Positions 39,937 through 48,152 of a DNA stretch of 64,000 nucleotides are shown piece by piece. Made by a program: the position numbers and the translations under genes. Position 1 is the first letter of the stretch. Every line of letters begins with the position of its first letter. The stretch is taken from assembly GCA_964486935.1 (NCBI GenBank), contig CAZAPG010000025.1, positions 1 to 64,000 on the forward strand. The letters are read 5' to 3'. Source of the DNA: CAZAPG01 sp964486935 (lineage in GTDB: Bacteria; Chloroflexota; Anaerolineae; 4572-78; J111). Under the pieces are notes generated by a model. The model worked only from the letters and a program-made list of their open reading frames with translations, did not search any database and was not told where the DNA came from.

Positions 39937-40010
39937 GTTCAGGGTTCATGTTTTTTCAGTTCAGAGTTCAGAGTTTTTTAGTTCCAAACCCTGAACTCTG
40001 AACCCTGAAC
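39937..40010. repeat. Nested inverted repeat between cyclase and hydroxylase genes
   Basis: GTTCAGGGTTCA (39937-39948) is complementary to TGAACCCTGAAC (39999-40010), with a second inner pair (CAGTTCAGAGTTCAGAG and CTCTGAAC). The arms directly follow the cyclase stop codon. T-runs lie inside the loop rather than after the stem, so termination is possible but not clear. Confidence 0.6.
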
Positions 40011-40048
40011 TGATAACTAAAAACTATTTATAACAAGGAGGTATAAAT

Positions 40049-40888
40049 GTGGCTGTAAAAGAGTACTTTTTACCACAGTCACCCAACGAAGCTGTTGAGT
40101 TGTTGGCCGAACACGGCCCCTCGCTGCTGGTGATGGCCGGCGGCACCATTGCCATGCCGCTGATTAACGATGGCATCTCCTTTCCCGAAAAGGTGATGGG
40201 GCTGCGCCAGGCCGGGTTGAATTACCTGAACCGCTCCAACGGCGCGCTGGCCATTGGCGCGACCACCCCCCTGGCCCAGCTTGCCGGCCAGCAGGAAAAC
40301 GCCATGTTGCAGCAGGCTGCCCGCAACGCCGCCGGCTGGTCAATTAGAAATATGGCGACCGTTGGCGGCAACGTATTTGCCCCGCCCCCGGCCGGCGATG
40401 TAGCCGTGGCTCTACTGGCGCTTGACGCGCAGCTAAAGCTGGTTGGCCCCGGCGGCGAACGGCTGCTGCCCCTGAGCCAGTTTTACACCGGCTTTATGAC
40501 CAACGCGCTCCAGCCCAATGAGTTACTGGCCGAAATTCAAATATCGAACCCGGCGGGCAAAATCGCTTATCTCAAATATGGGCGCAAGCACGCCAACACT
40601 CCCGCGATTGTCACCGTGGCCGCCCATCTGACGCTGGAGGGCAAGCGGGTGACAGAGGCGCGCCTTGCGCTCAACGGGGTGGGGCCGCACCCCTTCCGGG
40701 CCGCGCAGGCCGAAGCGGCCCTGACCGGCGCGGCGCTCGATGACGAGTCGATTGCTGCTGCCGCCGCCGCTGCCGCCCAGGAGTGCGATCCCTTCACCGA
40801 CCCCGTCGCCAGCGAGTCGTACCGGCGCAAAATGACCGCCGTCTACGTGCGCCGCGCGCTCAACCAAATTGCCGGAGGGGCATCATGA
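40049..40888 (+). CDS. Molybdenum hydroxylase FAD-binding subunit (CoxM/NdhF-like)
   Basis: The 279-aa protein carries the FAD-binding domain of xanthine-dehydrogenase-type enzymes: VMAGGTIAMPL (pyrophosphate binding, usually AGGTDL) and NMATVGGNVFAPPPAGDVAV, then a CO-dehydrogenase flavoprotein C-terminal domain. It passes electrons from the iron-sulfur subunit to an acceptor. It begins at GTG 40049, spaced seven bases from AAGGAGG; an ATG two bases upstream reads into a stop after three codons. It overlaps the iron-sulfur gene by 4 bp (ATGA). Confidence 0.92.
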   Translation: MAVKEYFLPQSPNEAVELLAEHGPSLLVMAGGTIAMPLINDGISFPEKVMGLRQAGLNYLNRSNGALAIGATTPLAQLAGQQENAMLQQAARNAAGWSIRNMATVGGNVFAPPPAGDVAVALLALDAQLKLVGPGGERLLPLSQFYTGFMTNALQPNELLAEIQISNPAGKIAYLKYGRKHANTPAIVTVAAHLTLEGKRVTEARLALNGVGPHPFRAAQAEAALTGAALDDESIAAAAAAAAQECDPFTDPVASESYRRKMTAVYVRRALNQIAGGAS

Positions 40889-41367
40889 GTTCAAAAATTA
40901 TCAGCTTTAATCTCAACGGACGTGAAGTGGAAGTGATGGTTAAACCGCTGACCACCCTGCAAACGCTGCTGCGGGAGCAGTTGGGCCAAACCGCTACCAA
41001 AATTGGCTGCAAACAGGGCGGCTGCGGCAGTTGCACCGTGCTGGTCAACGGCCAGTCAATGTTATCCTGCCTGCTGCCGGTGGAGGATATCGCCGGGCAG
41101 AATGTCACCACCATTGAAGGACTGACCCCGCTGGAAGGACTGCACCCGCTGCAAGAGTCATTTTTAAGCAATTTTGCCTTGCAGTGTGGCTACTGCACCC
41201 CCGGCATGATTTTGACCGCCAAGGCGCTGCTGGACCAAACCCCCCACCCCAGCCGCGAGCAAATTGTGGAGGCCCTCAGCGGCAACATTTGCCGCTGCAC
41301 CGGCTACGAGCCGATTATCCGGGCCATTCAAGAGGCCACCCAACAAATGAACGGCAAAGGAGCGTGA
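40885..41367 (+). CDS. Molybdenum hydroxylase [2Fe-2S] subunit (CoxS/NdhS-like)
   Basis: The 160-aa protein has a plant-type [2Fe-2S] cluster site (GCKQGGCGSCTVLVNGQ, with a further Cys in MLSCLLPV) and a second, helical cluster domain (CGYCTPGMIL and NICRCTGYEPI). It transfers electrons from the molybdenum site to FAD. The ATG at 40885 overlaps the end of the flavoprotein gene, so the two are coupled. A longer frame from 40783 is not credible. Confidence 0.95.
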   Translation: MSSKIISFNLNGREVEVMVKPLTTLQTLLREQLGQTATKIGCKQGGCGSCTVLVNGQSMLSCLLPVEDIAGQNVTTIEGLTPLEGLHPLQESFLSNFALQCGYCTPGMILTAKALLDQTPHPSREQIVEALSGNICRCTGYEPIIRAIQEATQQMNGKGA

Positions 41368-41371
41368 GATT

Positions 41372-42721
41372 ATGACCAAAGATTATCTGCACACCGTGGG
41401 ACAATCTATCTCTCGCCGCGATGGCCTGGGCCACGTCACCGGCCGCACCCAGTATGTTGATGATATCAATTTCCCCAATATGCTGCACCTGAAAATGGTC
41501 CGTAGCCCGGTGGCGCACGCTCGCATCAAAGGCATTGACTTTTCCGAGGCGGAAAAAGTGCCCGGCTTTGTGCGGGCGCTCACTTACAAGGATGTCCCCA
41601 AAAATATTTACACCATCCTCTGCCTCATCGGCGTGGAGCCGGACGATGAGCCGGTGCTGGCCGAAGAGCGCGCGCGCTACAAAGGCGAGCAAATTGCTGC
41701 CATTGTGGCCGAAACCGAAGAGGCCGCGCAGGAGGCCGCCGCCAAAGTTAAGCTGGATTTGGAAGAACTGCCCGCCGTGTTCGATGTGGAAGAGGCGCTC
41801 AAACCCGGCGCGCCCATTGTGACTCACTGGGGCGCCAACTACTTTGTTTACGAGGGGCACGAGTGCCGCCGGGTGCGCTACGGCGATGTGGACAAAGCCT
41901 TTGAACAGGCCGATTTCATTGTCGAAGAGCGCTACCAGACCAGCCCCATCGAGCACGCCCCCACCGAAACCACGGCTTGCATCGCCAAACCGGAGCCGGA
42001 TGGCCGCTTTACGGTTTACACCAACACCCAGGCCCTCTACTTTAGCCTGGATAACACCGCCCTCATTCTGCAAATTCCCTTTAACAAGCTGCGCTTTGTG
42101 GGCGGCACCGTCGGCGGCGGCTTTGGCGGCAAAGTGGATGTCATCACCGAGCCGATTGCCACGCTGGCGGCCATGAAAACGGGTCGCCCCGTAAAATACA
42201 AATACAGCCGCTCCGAAGAGATGCAGGTCTCTTCGACGCGCGGAGCCTGGCGCATGTACTTCAAAGACGGGGTAATGAAAGATGGCCGCATCATTGCCCG
42301 CAAAGTGACCACCTACGCCGACTCCGGCGCGTACAGCCGCCACACGCCCTACGCCTGCACCAAACACGCGGCCAACGTGGCCGGACCGTACAGCATCCCC
42401 AACGTGTCGATTGACGTGTACTGCGTTTACACCAACCGGCAGGTGGGCAGCGCCATGCGCGGCTTTGGCGTAACGCCGGCCTCGTTTGCCATCGAGGTGC
42501 AGATGGACAAGATTGCCGCCGCCGTGGGCCTGGACCCGTGGGAAATCCGCTTTATCAACGCCTACCGCAACGGCGATATCAAACCGCACCGCAAAGTGGT
42601 TGAAGATGCCACGTTGATTGAAACTATGCAAGCCGCCGCCGAACTGGCCGGCCACAAGCTGCCCGACCAGTTGAAGGTGATGAACTCCTGGGACAGAAAC
42701 GGAGGAAAAAATCATGGCTAA
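41372..42721 (+). CDS. Molybdenum hydroxylase large subunit, N-terminal part (NdhL-like)
   Basis: The 449-aa protein corresponds to the first half of a CoxL/XdhA large subunit: SRRDGLGHVTGRTQYVDDI, VGGTVGGGFGGKVDV (molybdopterin contact) and AMRGFGVTPASFAIEVQ (substrate arginine loop). It ends just after the MNSWDRN segment, where the usual protein continues. The C-terminal half is encoded by the next gene, which overlaps by 8 bp and has its own Shine-Dalgarno sequence. A split large subunit is known from nicotinate dehydrogenase (NdhL and NdhM) of Eubacterium barkeri. Confidence 0.88.
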   Translation: MTKDYLHTVGQSISRRDGLGHVTGRTQYVDDINFPNMLHLKMVRSPVAHARIKGIDFSEAEKVPGFVRALTYKDVPKNIYTILCLIGVEPDDEPVLAEERARYKGEQIAAIVAETEEAAQEAAAKVKLDLEELPAVFDVEEALKPGAPIVTHWGANYFVYEGHECRRVRYGDVDKAFEQADFIVEERYQTSPIEHAPTETTACIAKPEPDGRFTVYTNTQALYFSLDNTALILQIPFNKLRFVGGTVGGGFGGKVDVITEPIATLAAMKTGRPVKYKYSRSEEMQVSSTRGAWRMYFKDGVMKDGRIIARKVTTYADSGAYSRHTPYACTKHAANVAGPYSIPNVSIDVYCVYTNRQVGSAMRGFGVTPASFAIEVQMDKIAAAVGLDPWEIRFINAYRNGDIKPHRKVVEDATLIETMQAAAELAGHKLPDQLKVMNSWDRNGGKNHG

Positions 42722-43718
42722 AGTAAGAGGCGCCGGCATTGCCGCCGTCAACTACCCCACCGGCATGAATTTGGGGGGCGACCCCTCGCAAGCGTTGATT
42801 CACGCTACCACCACCGGCTCGTTTGCTATCAGCCTGGCCAGCACCGATTTGGGGCAGGGCCTCAAAACCGTCATTCCCCAGATTGCCGCCGAAACACTGG
42901 GCGTGCCGGTCGAAAATATTCTCATCGACACGGGCGACACCGACACCGGCCCCCATTGCATGGGCACTTTTGCCAGCCGGGCCACCCACCGGGTGGGCAA
43001 CGCCGTGATGATGGCCGCCGAAGAAGCCCGCAAAGTAATGCTGGAAGTGGCCGCCGAGGAGATGGAGGTCAGCGCGGAGGATTTGGAAACCGACGGGCAG
43101 GGCAATATTCGGGTTAAAGGCGTGCCCGACCGCTCCATCAATGTGCTGAATGTGGCCCTGGCCGCTCATTTCAAGCATGGCAAAACCATCTCCGGGCGGG
43201 GCATCTACATGAAGCCCAAGAGCGAGGTTGACCCCGAAACCGGCGCGATGGACCCGGACTCCACCGAGGCCCACGCCTGCACCGTGGCTGAAGTTGAGGT
43301 GGATACCGAAACCGGCGAAGTGACCGTGTTGAGCCTGAAAAGCGCCTACGAGGTAGGCCGGCAGGTCAACCCGGCCCTGGTGCGGGGGCAAATCACCGGC
43401 GGCTCGTGGATGGGCATGTCGCACGCCCTGTACGAGACCACCGCCCCCTACTACCCGGCCATTGACCACAGCCCGACCAGCTTTGGTGAGTACATAATGC
43501 CTGGCCCCGCCGACCTGCCCGAAATTGAAAGTGTGGTGCTGGAATATCCCTCGGCAAACGGGCCGTATGGGGTCAAAGGCGTGGGCGAAATGACCGCCAA
43601 CTCGCCTATTCCGGCCATTGTCAACGCCATTTATAACGCCATTGGCGTGCGCATCACCGATCTGCCCGTAACCCCGGAGAAGATTCTGGCGGCGCTTGAG
43701 GCCAAGGGTGAGGGGTGA
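42714..43718 (+). CDS. Molybdenum hydroxylase large subunit, C-terminal part (NdhM-like)
   Basis: The 334-aa protein holds the second half of the large subunit: LASTDLGQGLKTVIPQIAAE, MGTFASRATHRVGNAV, and the catalytic glutamate in YGVKGVGEMTANSPIP. The ATG follows GGAGGAAAAAATC, so it is an independent gene rather than a simple frameshift. Together with the previous gene it makes 783 aa, the normal size of one large subunit. The hydroxylated substrate is probably an N-heterocycle, aromatic acid or aldehyde, but cannot be told from sequence. Confidence 0.88.
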   Translation: MAKVRGAGIAAVNYPTGMNLGGDPSQALIHATTTGSFAISLASTDLGQGLKTVIPQIAAETLGVPVENILIDTGDTDTGPHCMGTFASRATHRVGNAVMMAAEEARKVMLEVAAEEMEVSAEDLETDGQGNIRVKGVPDRSINVLNVALAAHFKHGKTISGRGIYMKPKSEVDPETGAMDPDSTEAHACTVAEVEVDTETGEVTVLSLKSAYEVGRQVNPALVRGQITGGSWMGMSHALYETTAPYYPAIDHSPTSFGEYIMPGPADLPEIESVVLEYPSANGPYGVKGVGEMTANSPIPAIVNAIYNAIGVRITDLPVTPEKILAALEAKGEG

Positions 43719-43788
43719 CGGAGGGAAGAAGGAGAAGTGAGCATTCTCAGATTCGATGGGGGCGCCTCGCTCTTTAAAAATTTTTAAC

Positions 43789-43856
43789 ACAGAGGGCACA
43801 AAGTAGACGCAGAGTTCGCAGAGTTTTTTTCTTTGCGCTCTTTGTGTGGCCTCTGT
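43789..43856. repeat. Intergenic palindromic repeat
   Basis: ACAGAGGGCACAAAG (43789-43803) pairs imperfectly with CTTTGTGTGGCCTCTGT (43840-43856). The words resemble the internal hairpin of the tandem repeat before tpiA (ACACAGAG ... CTCTGTGTGGC), so the two are probably related elements. Confidence 0.55.
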
Positions 43857-43974
43857 AAACTTGGTGTTTTGATCTTTTGGTTGTGGCGCGAAGCGCGTTA
43901 CGCCGTGCGCTACCCAATATCAATTATCTGGACCACTAACCTAAACATAAATCAACATATCAGGGAGACAATCA

Positions 43975-44286
43975 ATGCTCAAAGTCATTTCACTTCTCAA
44001 ACGAAAAGAAGGGATGAGCCTGGAAGAATTTCGCCAGTGGGCGCTGGTGGAGCATCCGCCGCTGGGCAAAAAGCTGCCCGGTATGCGCCACTACCGCATG
44101 AGCGTGGCGCTGAGTGACGACCCGAACGCTCCCGCCGACGCCGTTTCGGAAATGTGGTTTGATGACGACGCTGCCCGCGTGGCCGCCTTTTCAACGCCCG
44201 AAGGAGAGGCCGCTAAAAACGATGCCATCGCCCACTGCTCCTCTCGTATCCACCTGCTTACCGAGGAAAAGGTGTTGATTGAGTAA
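43975..44286 (+). CDS. EthD-domain protein
   Basis: The 103-aa protein has the EthD ferredoxin-like fold: KVISLLKRKEGMSLEEFRQW, ALVEHPPLGKKLPGMRHYRM and VSEMWFDDDAARVAAFSTPE. EthD-like proteins accompany oxidative catabolic operons (ether, polycyclic and alkane pathways), usually as dimeric helper proteins. It follows the hydroxylase genes after 256 bp and a palindromic repeat, so co-transcription is uncertain. AGGGAGACAATCA precedes the ATG. Confidence 0.85.
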   Translation: MLKVISLLKRKEGMSLEEFRQWALVEHPPLGKKLPGMRHYRMSVALSDDPNAPADAVSEMWFDDDAARVAAFSTPEGEAAKNDAIAHCSSRIHLLTEEKVLIE

Positions 44287-44303
44287 TATTCTATCCAATT
44301 GAA

Positions 44304-44405
44304 TGGGGTCTGTCCCAAATTTTGGGAACAGACAGGGGGTGCGGGGGGTATCCCCCCGAATCCCCCCTAATTTGCCCCAAATTCCAAAAATTTGGGACGC
44401 ACCCA
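44304..44405. mobile_element. MITE-like element, copy B
   Basis: A 102-bp relative of the 7630 element: left end TGGGGTCTGTCCCAAATTTT, right end AAAAATTTGGGACGCACCCA, and a central GGGGGG/CCCCCC hairpin. No target duplication is visible in this copy. It follows the EthD-domain gene by 17 bp. Confidence 0.75.
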
Positions 44406-44420
44406 ACTGATTGTAACAAT

Positions 44421-44449
44421 TTGTCATTGGCCCGCTTAACTGGTATGAT
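44421..44449 (+). promoter_or_regulatory. Promoter upstream of the DEAD-box helicase leader
   Basis: TTGTCA (44421-44426) and TATGAT (44444-44449) are 17 bp apart (5/6 matches each). Transcription should start near 44456. Confidence 0.65.
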
Positions 44450-44482
44450 TAGTGATGTAGTTGATCGGCCCTGGCATTGATG

Positions 44483-44517
44483 ACCGCCCCGGTTGGACGA
44501 ACTGGGGCGGTTTTTTT
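44483..44517 (+). terminator. Intrinsic terminator in the leader of the DEAD-box gene
   Basis: ACCGCCCC pairs with GGGGCGGT around a 13-nt loop, followed by seven T. It lies only about 60 nt after the predicted start at 44456 and 43 nt before the helicase ATG. It could be an attenuator or end a very short RNA. Confidence 0.8.
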
Positions 44518-44559
44518 GTAGACCGGCCAAAATTTTAATCGTAAATAATAAGGAGTTTT

Positions 44560-45798
44560 ATGCAGTTTTCAGAATTAGATTTAAGTCAATCCCTGCAAAA
44601 GGCCATTAGCGCCATGGGATACCAGGAGGCCACTCCCATTCAGGCGCAGGCGATTCCGCCCGGATTAGAGGGGCGCGACATTATTGGCTGCGCCCAAACC
44701 GGCACCGGCAAAACGGCTGCTTTTTTGGTGCCGGCCATCCAGCGCCTGCTGCGAGACCAGAGCAAAACAAAAAACCCCCGCGTAGTGGTGTTAGCCCCCA
44801 CGCGAGAGCTGGTTATTCAGGTAGCCGAGGAGGCCCAAAATTTAGCGGCTCATACCCCTTTGCGGATTGCCTCAATATATGGCGGAGCCAGAATGGGGCC
44901 GCAAATTGGCAAACTGCGCCGGGGGGTCGATGTGATTATCGCTACGCCGGGCCGGTTGCAAGACCATATGCGGCGCAACAACGTCAGCTTTAGGGAGTTG
45001 CAAGTGTTGGTGCTGGACGAGGCCGACCGCATGCTGGATATGGGCTTTCTGCCCGATATCAAACAAATTATCAGCCGCATGCCCCGCCAGCGCCAAACCA
45101 TGCTGTTTTCGGCCACCATGTCCGCTTCGGTTATGAACCTGACTCGCCAGTTTCAACAGAATCCGGAAATCGTCCAGATAGATGTGGCTCGCCCGCCCGA
45201 AGCCATCAGGCAGGCGCTGTACCCCGTACCCAAACATTTAAAGACGCCGCTGCTTATCGCCCTGCTGGAAAAAATGGATGTCAACAGCATGCTGGTCTTT
45301 ACCGCTACCAAACAGGAAGCCGATATTGTGACCCGGCAACTCAGCCAGGCCAAAATTTCGGTGGCCTGTATTCATGGCGATTTCAGACAGAGGGAGCGGA
45401 TTGCCGCGCTGGAGGGGTTTAGGTCCGGCAAGCATCAGGTTTTGGTGGCAACCAATATTGCCGCTCGCGGGCTGGATGTAGAGGGTATCTCGCACGTAAT
45501 TAATTACGACCCCCCGGAACATCCCGAAGATTACGTGCACCGGATTGGCCGCACCGCCCGCGCCGAGGCCGATGGCGACGCCATTACCCTGGTAACGCCC
45601 GATGACGAGCCGATGATTTACCGGATTGAGTATCTGCTGGGCTACAAGATTGAGCGCACAACTCTGCCCGGCTTTGATTACGATGTGCCGGTTCCTTCCT
45701 GGGCCAAACCTTCAGCCGAGGCGTTAATCCGGCGGAGCACCCAATCAAAAAGCCTGGCCGACCGCTGGCGGGCTATGGGCGGCGGTCGTCGCCGGTAG
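44560..45798 (+). CDS. DEAD-box RNA helicase, RhlE-like
   Basis: The 412-aa protein has the full set of ATP-dependent RNA helicase motifs: AQTGTGKTAAF (I), PTRELVIQV (Ia), TPGRLQDHM (Ib), DEAD (II), SAT (III), ARGLDVEG (V) and HRIGRTARA (VI), with a Q-motif around ATPIQAQAIPPG. Short size and a brief basic tail resemble RhlE-type helicases involved in ribosome assembly and RNA decay. AAGGAG precedes the ATG. It lies behind a promoter-terminator leader that may regulate it. Confidence 0.93.
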   Translation: MQFSELDLSQSLQKAISAMGYQEATPIQAQAIPPGLEGRDIIGCAQTGTGKTAAFLVPAIQRLLRDQSKTKNPRVVVLAPTRELVIQVAEEAQNLAAHTPLRIASIYGGARMGPQIGKLRRGVDVIIATPGRLQDHMRRNNVSFRELQVLVLDEADRMLDMGFLPDIKQIISRMPRQRQTMLFSATMSASVMNLTRQFQQNPEIVQIDVARPPEAIRQALYPVPKHLKTPLLIALLEKMDVNSMLVFTATKQEADIVTRQLSQAKISVACIHGDFRQRERIAALEGFRSGKHQVLVATNIAARGLDVEGISHVINYDPPEHPEDYVHRIGRTARAEADGDAITLVTPDDEPMIYRIEYLLGYKIERTTLPGFDYDVPVPSWAKPSAEALIRRSTQSKSLADRWRAMGGGRRR

Positions 45799-45806
45799 CT
45801 GCGCCT

Positions 45807-46961
45807 TTACCGGAACAACTCTCGCACAATGATGTTGCGCTGAATCTGGCTGGTGCCTTCGTAAATCTGGCAGATTTTGATATCGCGCATCAGCTTTTCA
45901 ACCGGATATTCGCGGATATAACCGTAGCCGCCAAACACCTGCACCGCATCGGTGCAAACCTTCATGGCTATATCGGCGGCGTAAGCCTTGGCAATAGAGG
46001 CCTCGCGCACGTTGGTCTGGCCCTGGTCTATTAACCAGGCCGAGCGCCAGACCAGCAGGCGGGCCGCGTCAATCTGTATCGACATGTCGGCAATCATGTG
46101 GCCCACCGCCTGGTGGCGGTAAATGGGCTTTCGCATCGTTTCCCGCTCGCGGGCGTATTTTATCGACTCTTCCATGGCGCGTCGGGCAATGCCCACCGCC
46201 ATAGCCCCGATACCGGGCCGGGAGCGGTCGAACACCTTCATGGCAATTAAAAAGCCTTCTCCCTCTTTGCCCAGCCTGTTTTCCACGGGCACGCGCACGT
46301 TTTCCAAAAATACCTCAGCCGTATCAGAGGCGCACTGGCCCAGCTTTTCAAACGGCTGGCCCACCGACAGGCCGGGCGTATCGCGGTCAACAATAAAAGC
46401 GGTCATCCCTTTGTACGGCTCATCGGGGTTGGTGTAGGCAAATACGGTGTACCAATCGGCCACAGTAGCGCCGGTGATAAAGGTTTTTACGCCGTTGAGC
46501 ACGTAGTGGTCGCCCTCGCGCCGGGCGGCGGTTTTGATGGCGGCCACATCGGAGCCGGCGCCCGGTTCGGTTACGCAGTAGGCGGCCAGTTTGCCGTCAA
46601 CCAGCCGCCCCAGATATTCCTGCTTCTGCGCCTCGGTGCCGGCAACAATGACCGGCAGGGCGGCCAGCGTGTTAATGGTGATGCATAACGAAATGCCGGA
46701 GCAGCCCCAGGCCAACTCCTCGCTAACAATCATCTCTTCCAGCAAGCTCAGGCCCATGCCGCCGTATTCTTCGGGAACATTGATGACGGTCAGGCCCAGT
46801 TGCTGCGCCTTTTTGACCACCGGCCAGGGATACTCGTGGGTTTTATCGTGGTGGGCCGCCACCGGAGCAATTTCCCTGGCGGCAAAGTCGCGGGCCATTT
46901 GCTGCATCATCTTTTGTTCCTGGTTAAGTTCAAAACCAATGCCGTTGCTCTGGTTGGTCAT
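45807..46961 (-). CDS. Acyl-CoA dehydrogenase
   Basis: The 384-aa flavoprotein has the family signatures CVTEPGAGSDVAAIKTAARR and QVFGGYGYIREYPVEKLMRD, with the catalytic base Glu in QIYEGTSQIQRNI near the C-terminus. It oxidises acyl-CoA to trans-2-enoyl-CoA, passing electrons to ETF. Substrate chain length cannot be told; the position of the Glu matches short/medium-chain enzymes. ATG 46961 is used with AGGAGT upstream; a GTG lies one codon before it. It converges with the helicase gene 8 bp away. Confidence 0.92.
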   Translation of the reverse strand: MTNQSNGIGFELNQEQKMMQQMARDFAAREIAPVAAHHDKTHEYPWPVVKKAQQLGLTVINVPEEYGGMGLSLLEEMIVSEELAWGCSGISLCITINTLAALPVIVAGTEAQKQEYLGRLVDGKLAAYCVTEPGAGSDVAAIKTAARREGDHYVLNGVKTFITGATVADWYTVFAYTNPDEPYKGMTAFIVDRDTPGLSVGQPFEKLGQCASDTAEVFLENVRVPVENRLGKEGEGFLIAMKVFDRSRPGIGAMAVGIARRAMEESIKYARERETMRKPIYRHQAVGHMIADMSIQIDAARLLVWRSAWLIDQGQTNVREASIAKAYAADIAMKVCTDAVQVFGGYGYIREYPVEKLMRDIKICQIYEGTSQIQRNIIVRELFR

Positions 46962-47001
46962 CACTCTAACTCCTGAAAAATTATTATGAGAGCTTTTGAA
47001 C

Positions 47002-47084
47002 TACGGAACACGCAACGCTGCGCGGCACTACGCAACGTGTTTCGCCTGCCCTGAGCGCAGCCGAAGGGTATTGCGTGTTCCGTA
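47002..47084. repeat. Intergenic palindromic repeat
   Basis: TACGGAACACGCAA (47002-47015) is perfectly complementary to TTGCGTGTTCCGTA (47071-47084). The loop contains CCCTGAGCGCAGCCGAAGGG, a partly palindromic word that is a common interspersed repeat in many bacteria. It lies between the acyl-CoA dehydrogenase start and the end of the lipoprotein gene. Confidence 0.7.
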
Positions 47085-47123
47085 TTGTGGTGATTGCCTG
47101 GCAGTAAAGCATAGATTCTTCAA

Positions 47124-48152
47124 TTACTCCACCCAAATGGAGGCAAAATCTGTGGCCGGATTGTTTGTCAGGTTGGTCTGGTTTTGGCCGTCGGCATCCA
47201 TCACATAAATTTCTACGTTGCCATCGCGGTTGGAGTGAAACATTATTTGCCGGCTATCGGGCGACCAGGAAAAATCACCCTGAATCGACTCCTGGCTTTC
47301 CGGCAGGTTGGTGATGTTGGTTTGCTCGCTGCCGTCGGGCTTCATGGTGTAAATTTCGGCGTTGCCATCGCGCCCGGATAGAAAAGCAATTTTGCTGCCA
47401 TCGGGCGAAAAAGCCGGAAAGCCATCAAAACCGGCGCTGTTAGTCAGGCGGGCCATTTCGCCGTTGCGGGTATCCATTACGTAAATTTCAATATCGCCAT
47501 CGCGGTTGGTCATAAAGGCCATTTGTGAGCCATCGGGCGCAAAAGCTGGCCGGCCACTGCCGACGCCGGGTTCGGTAATTTGGGTCGGCTCGCCGCCCTC
47601 GATGCCTACCCGGTAAATCACCAAACTGTCATCCCGGTCCGACATAAAATAGAGGGTCTGCCCGTCGGGCGACCAGGCTCCAAAGATATCCTCGCTGGGG
47701 TGCTGGGTCAGATTGAGCACTGTTTTGCCGGCGGCGTCGATAATGTAGATATCGGGGTTGCCGCTGGCGGCGCTGCCAAGGGCCACCCACTCGCCGGTGG
47801 GCGACCAGATGGGGGGGCCGGCGTCGATGGGCAGCTCGTTGTTTAAAATTTGCTGGTTGTGGCCGTCGCCATCCATCCGAGAGGCAATCAGGCCGGCCGG
47901 GCTATCATCAGAAACATAAACAAAAGCCCGGGCTTTTGACGACCAGGAAGGCAACCCGGCGTTAGCCTGGGGCGAGTTGGTGATATTGACCGGGTTGCTG
48001 CCGTCGCGTTCCATAATGTAAATATCAAAGGAGCCGTTGCGGTCGCTCATAAAGGCAATGCGGGGGTCGGGCCAATCGGGAACTGTGGGGTTAAGCTGGC
48101 AGCCAACCATCAAGCCGGCCATTGTTACTAATAAAAAGAAAGACCATTTCAT
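47124..48152 (-). CDS. TolB-like beta-propeller lipoprotein
   Basis: The 342-aa protein begins with a lipoprotein signal peptide (helix, then LMVGC with Cys18), so it should be exported and lipid-anchored. The rest is six or seven PD40-type repeats with the recurring pattern AFMSDRNGSFDIYIMERDGS ... NPVNIT ... PSWSS, as in TolB C-terminal propellers. Function is probably binding or sensing at the cell surface. The close similarity of the repeats suggests recent internal duplication. GAGG stands eight bases before the ATG. Confidence 0.85.
   Translation of the reverse strand: MKWSFFLLVTMAGLMVGCQLNPTVPDWPDPRIAFMSDRNGSFDIYIMERDGSNPVNITNSPQANAGLPSWSSKARAFVYVSDDSPAGLIASRMDGDGHNQQILNNELPIDAGPPIWSPTGEWVALGSAASGNPDIYIIDAAGKTVLNLTQHPSEDIFGAWSPDGQTLYFMSDRDDSLVIYRVGIEGGEPTQITEPGVGSGRPAFAPDGSQMAFMTNRDGDIEIYVMDTRNGEMARLTNSAGFDGFPAFSPDGSKIAFLSGRDGNAEIYTMKPDGSEQTNITNLPESQESIQGDFSWSPDSRQIMFHSNRDGNVEIYVMDADGQNQTNLTNNPATDFASIWVE

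Noticed and set aside
39937..40010. Clear intrinsic terminator after the cyclase gene
   Set aside because: The inverted repeat lacks a T-run after its right arm, and the hydroxylase genes follow in the same direction, so termination is not claimed.
42700..42730. Frameshift or pseudogene in the large molybdenum subunit
   Set aside because: The second half has its own Shine-Dalgarno sequence and ATG, both halves keep active-site motifs, and a split of this kind is known in nicotinate dehydrogenase.
41315..42751. Long minus-strand ORF (478 codons) opposite the molybdenum hydroxylase large subunit
   Set aside because: It mirrors a well-supported gene, has no recognisable domain and is a product of codon bias in the sense strand. 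The same applies to the 391-codon frame at 42624-43799.
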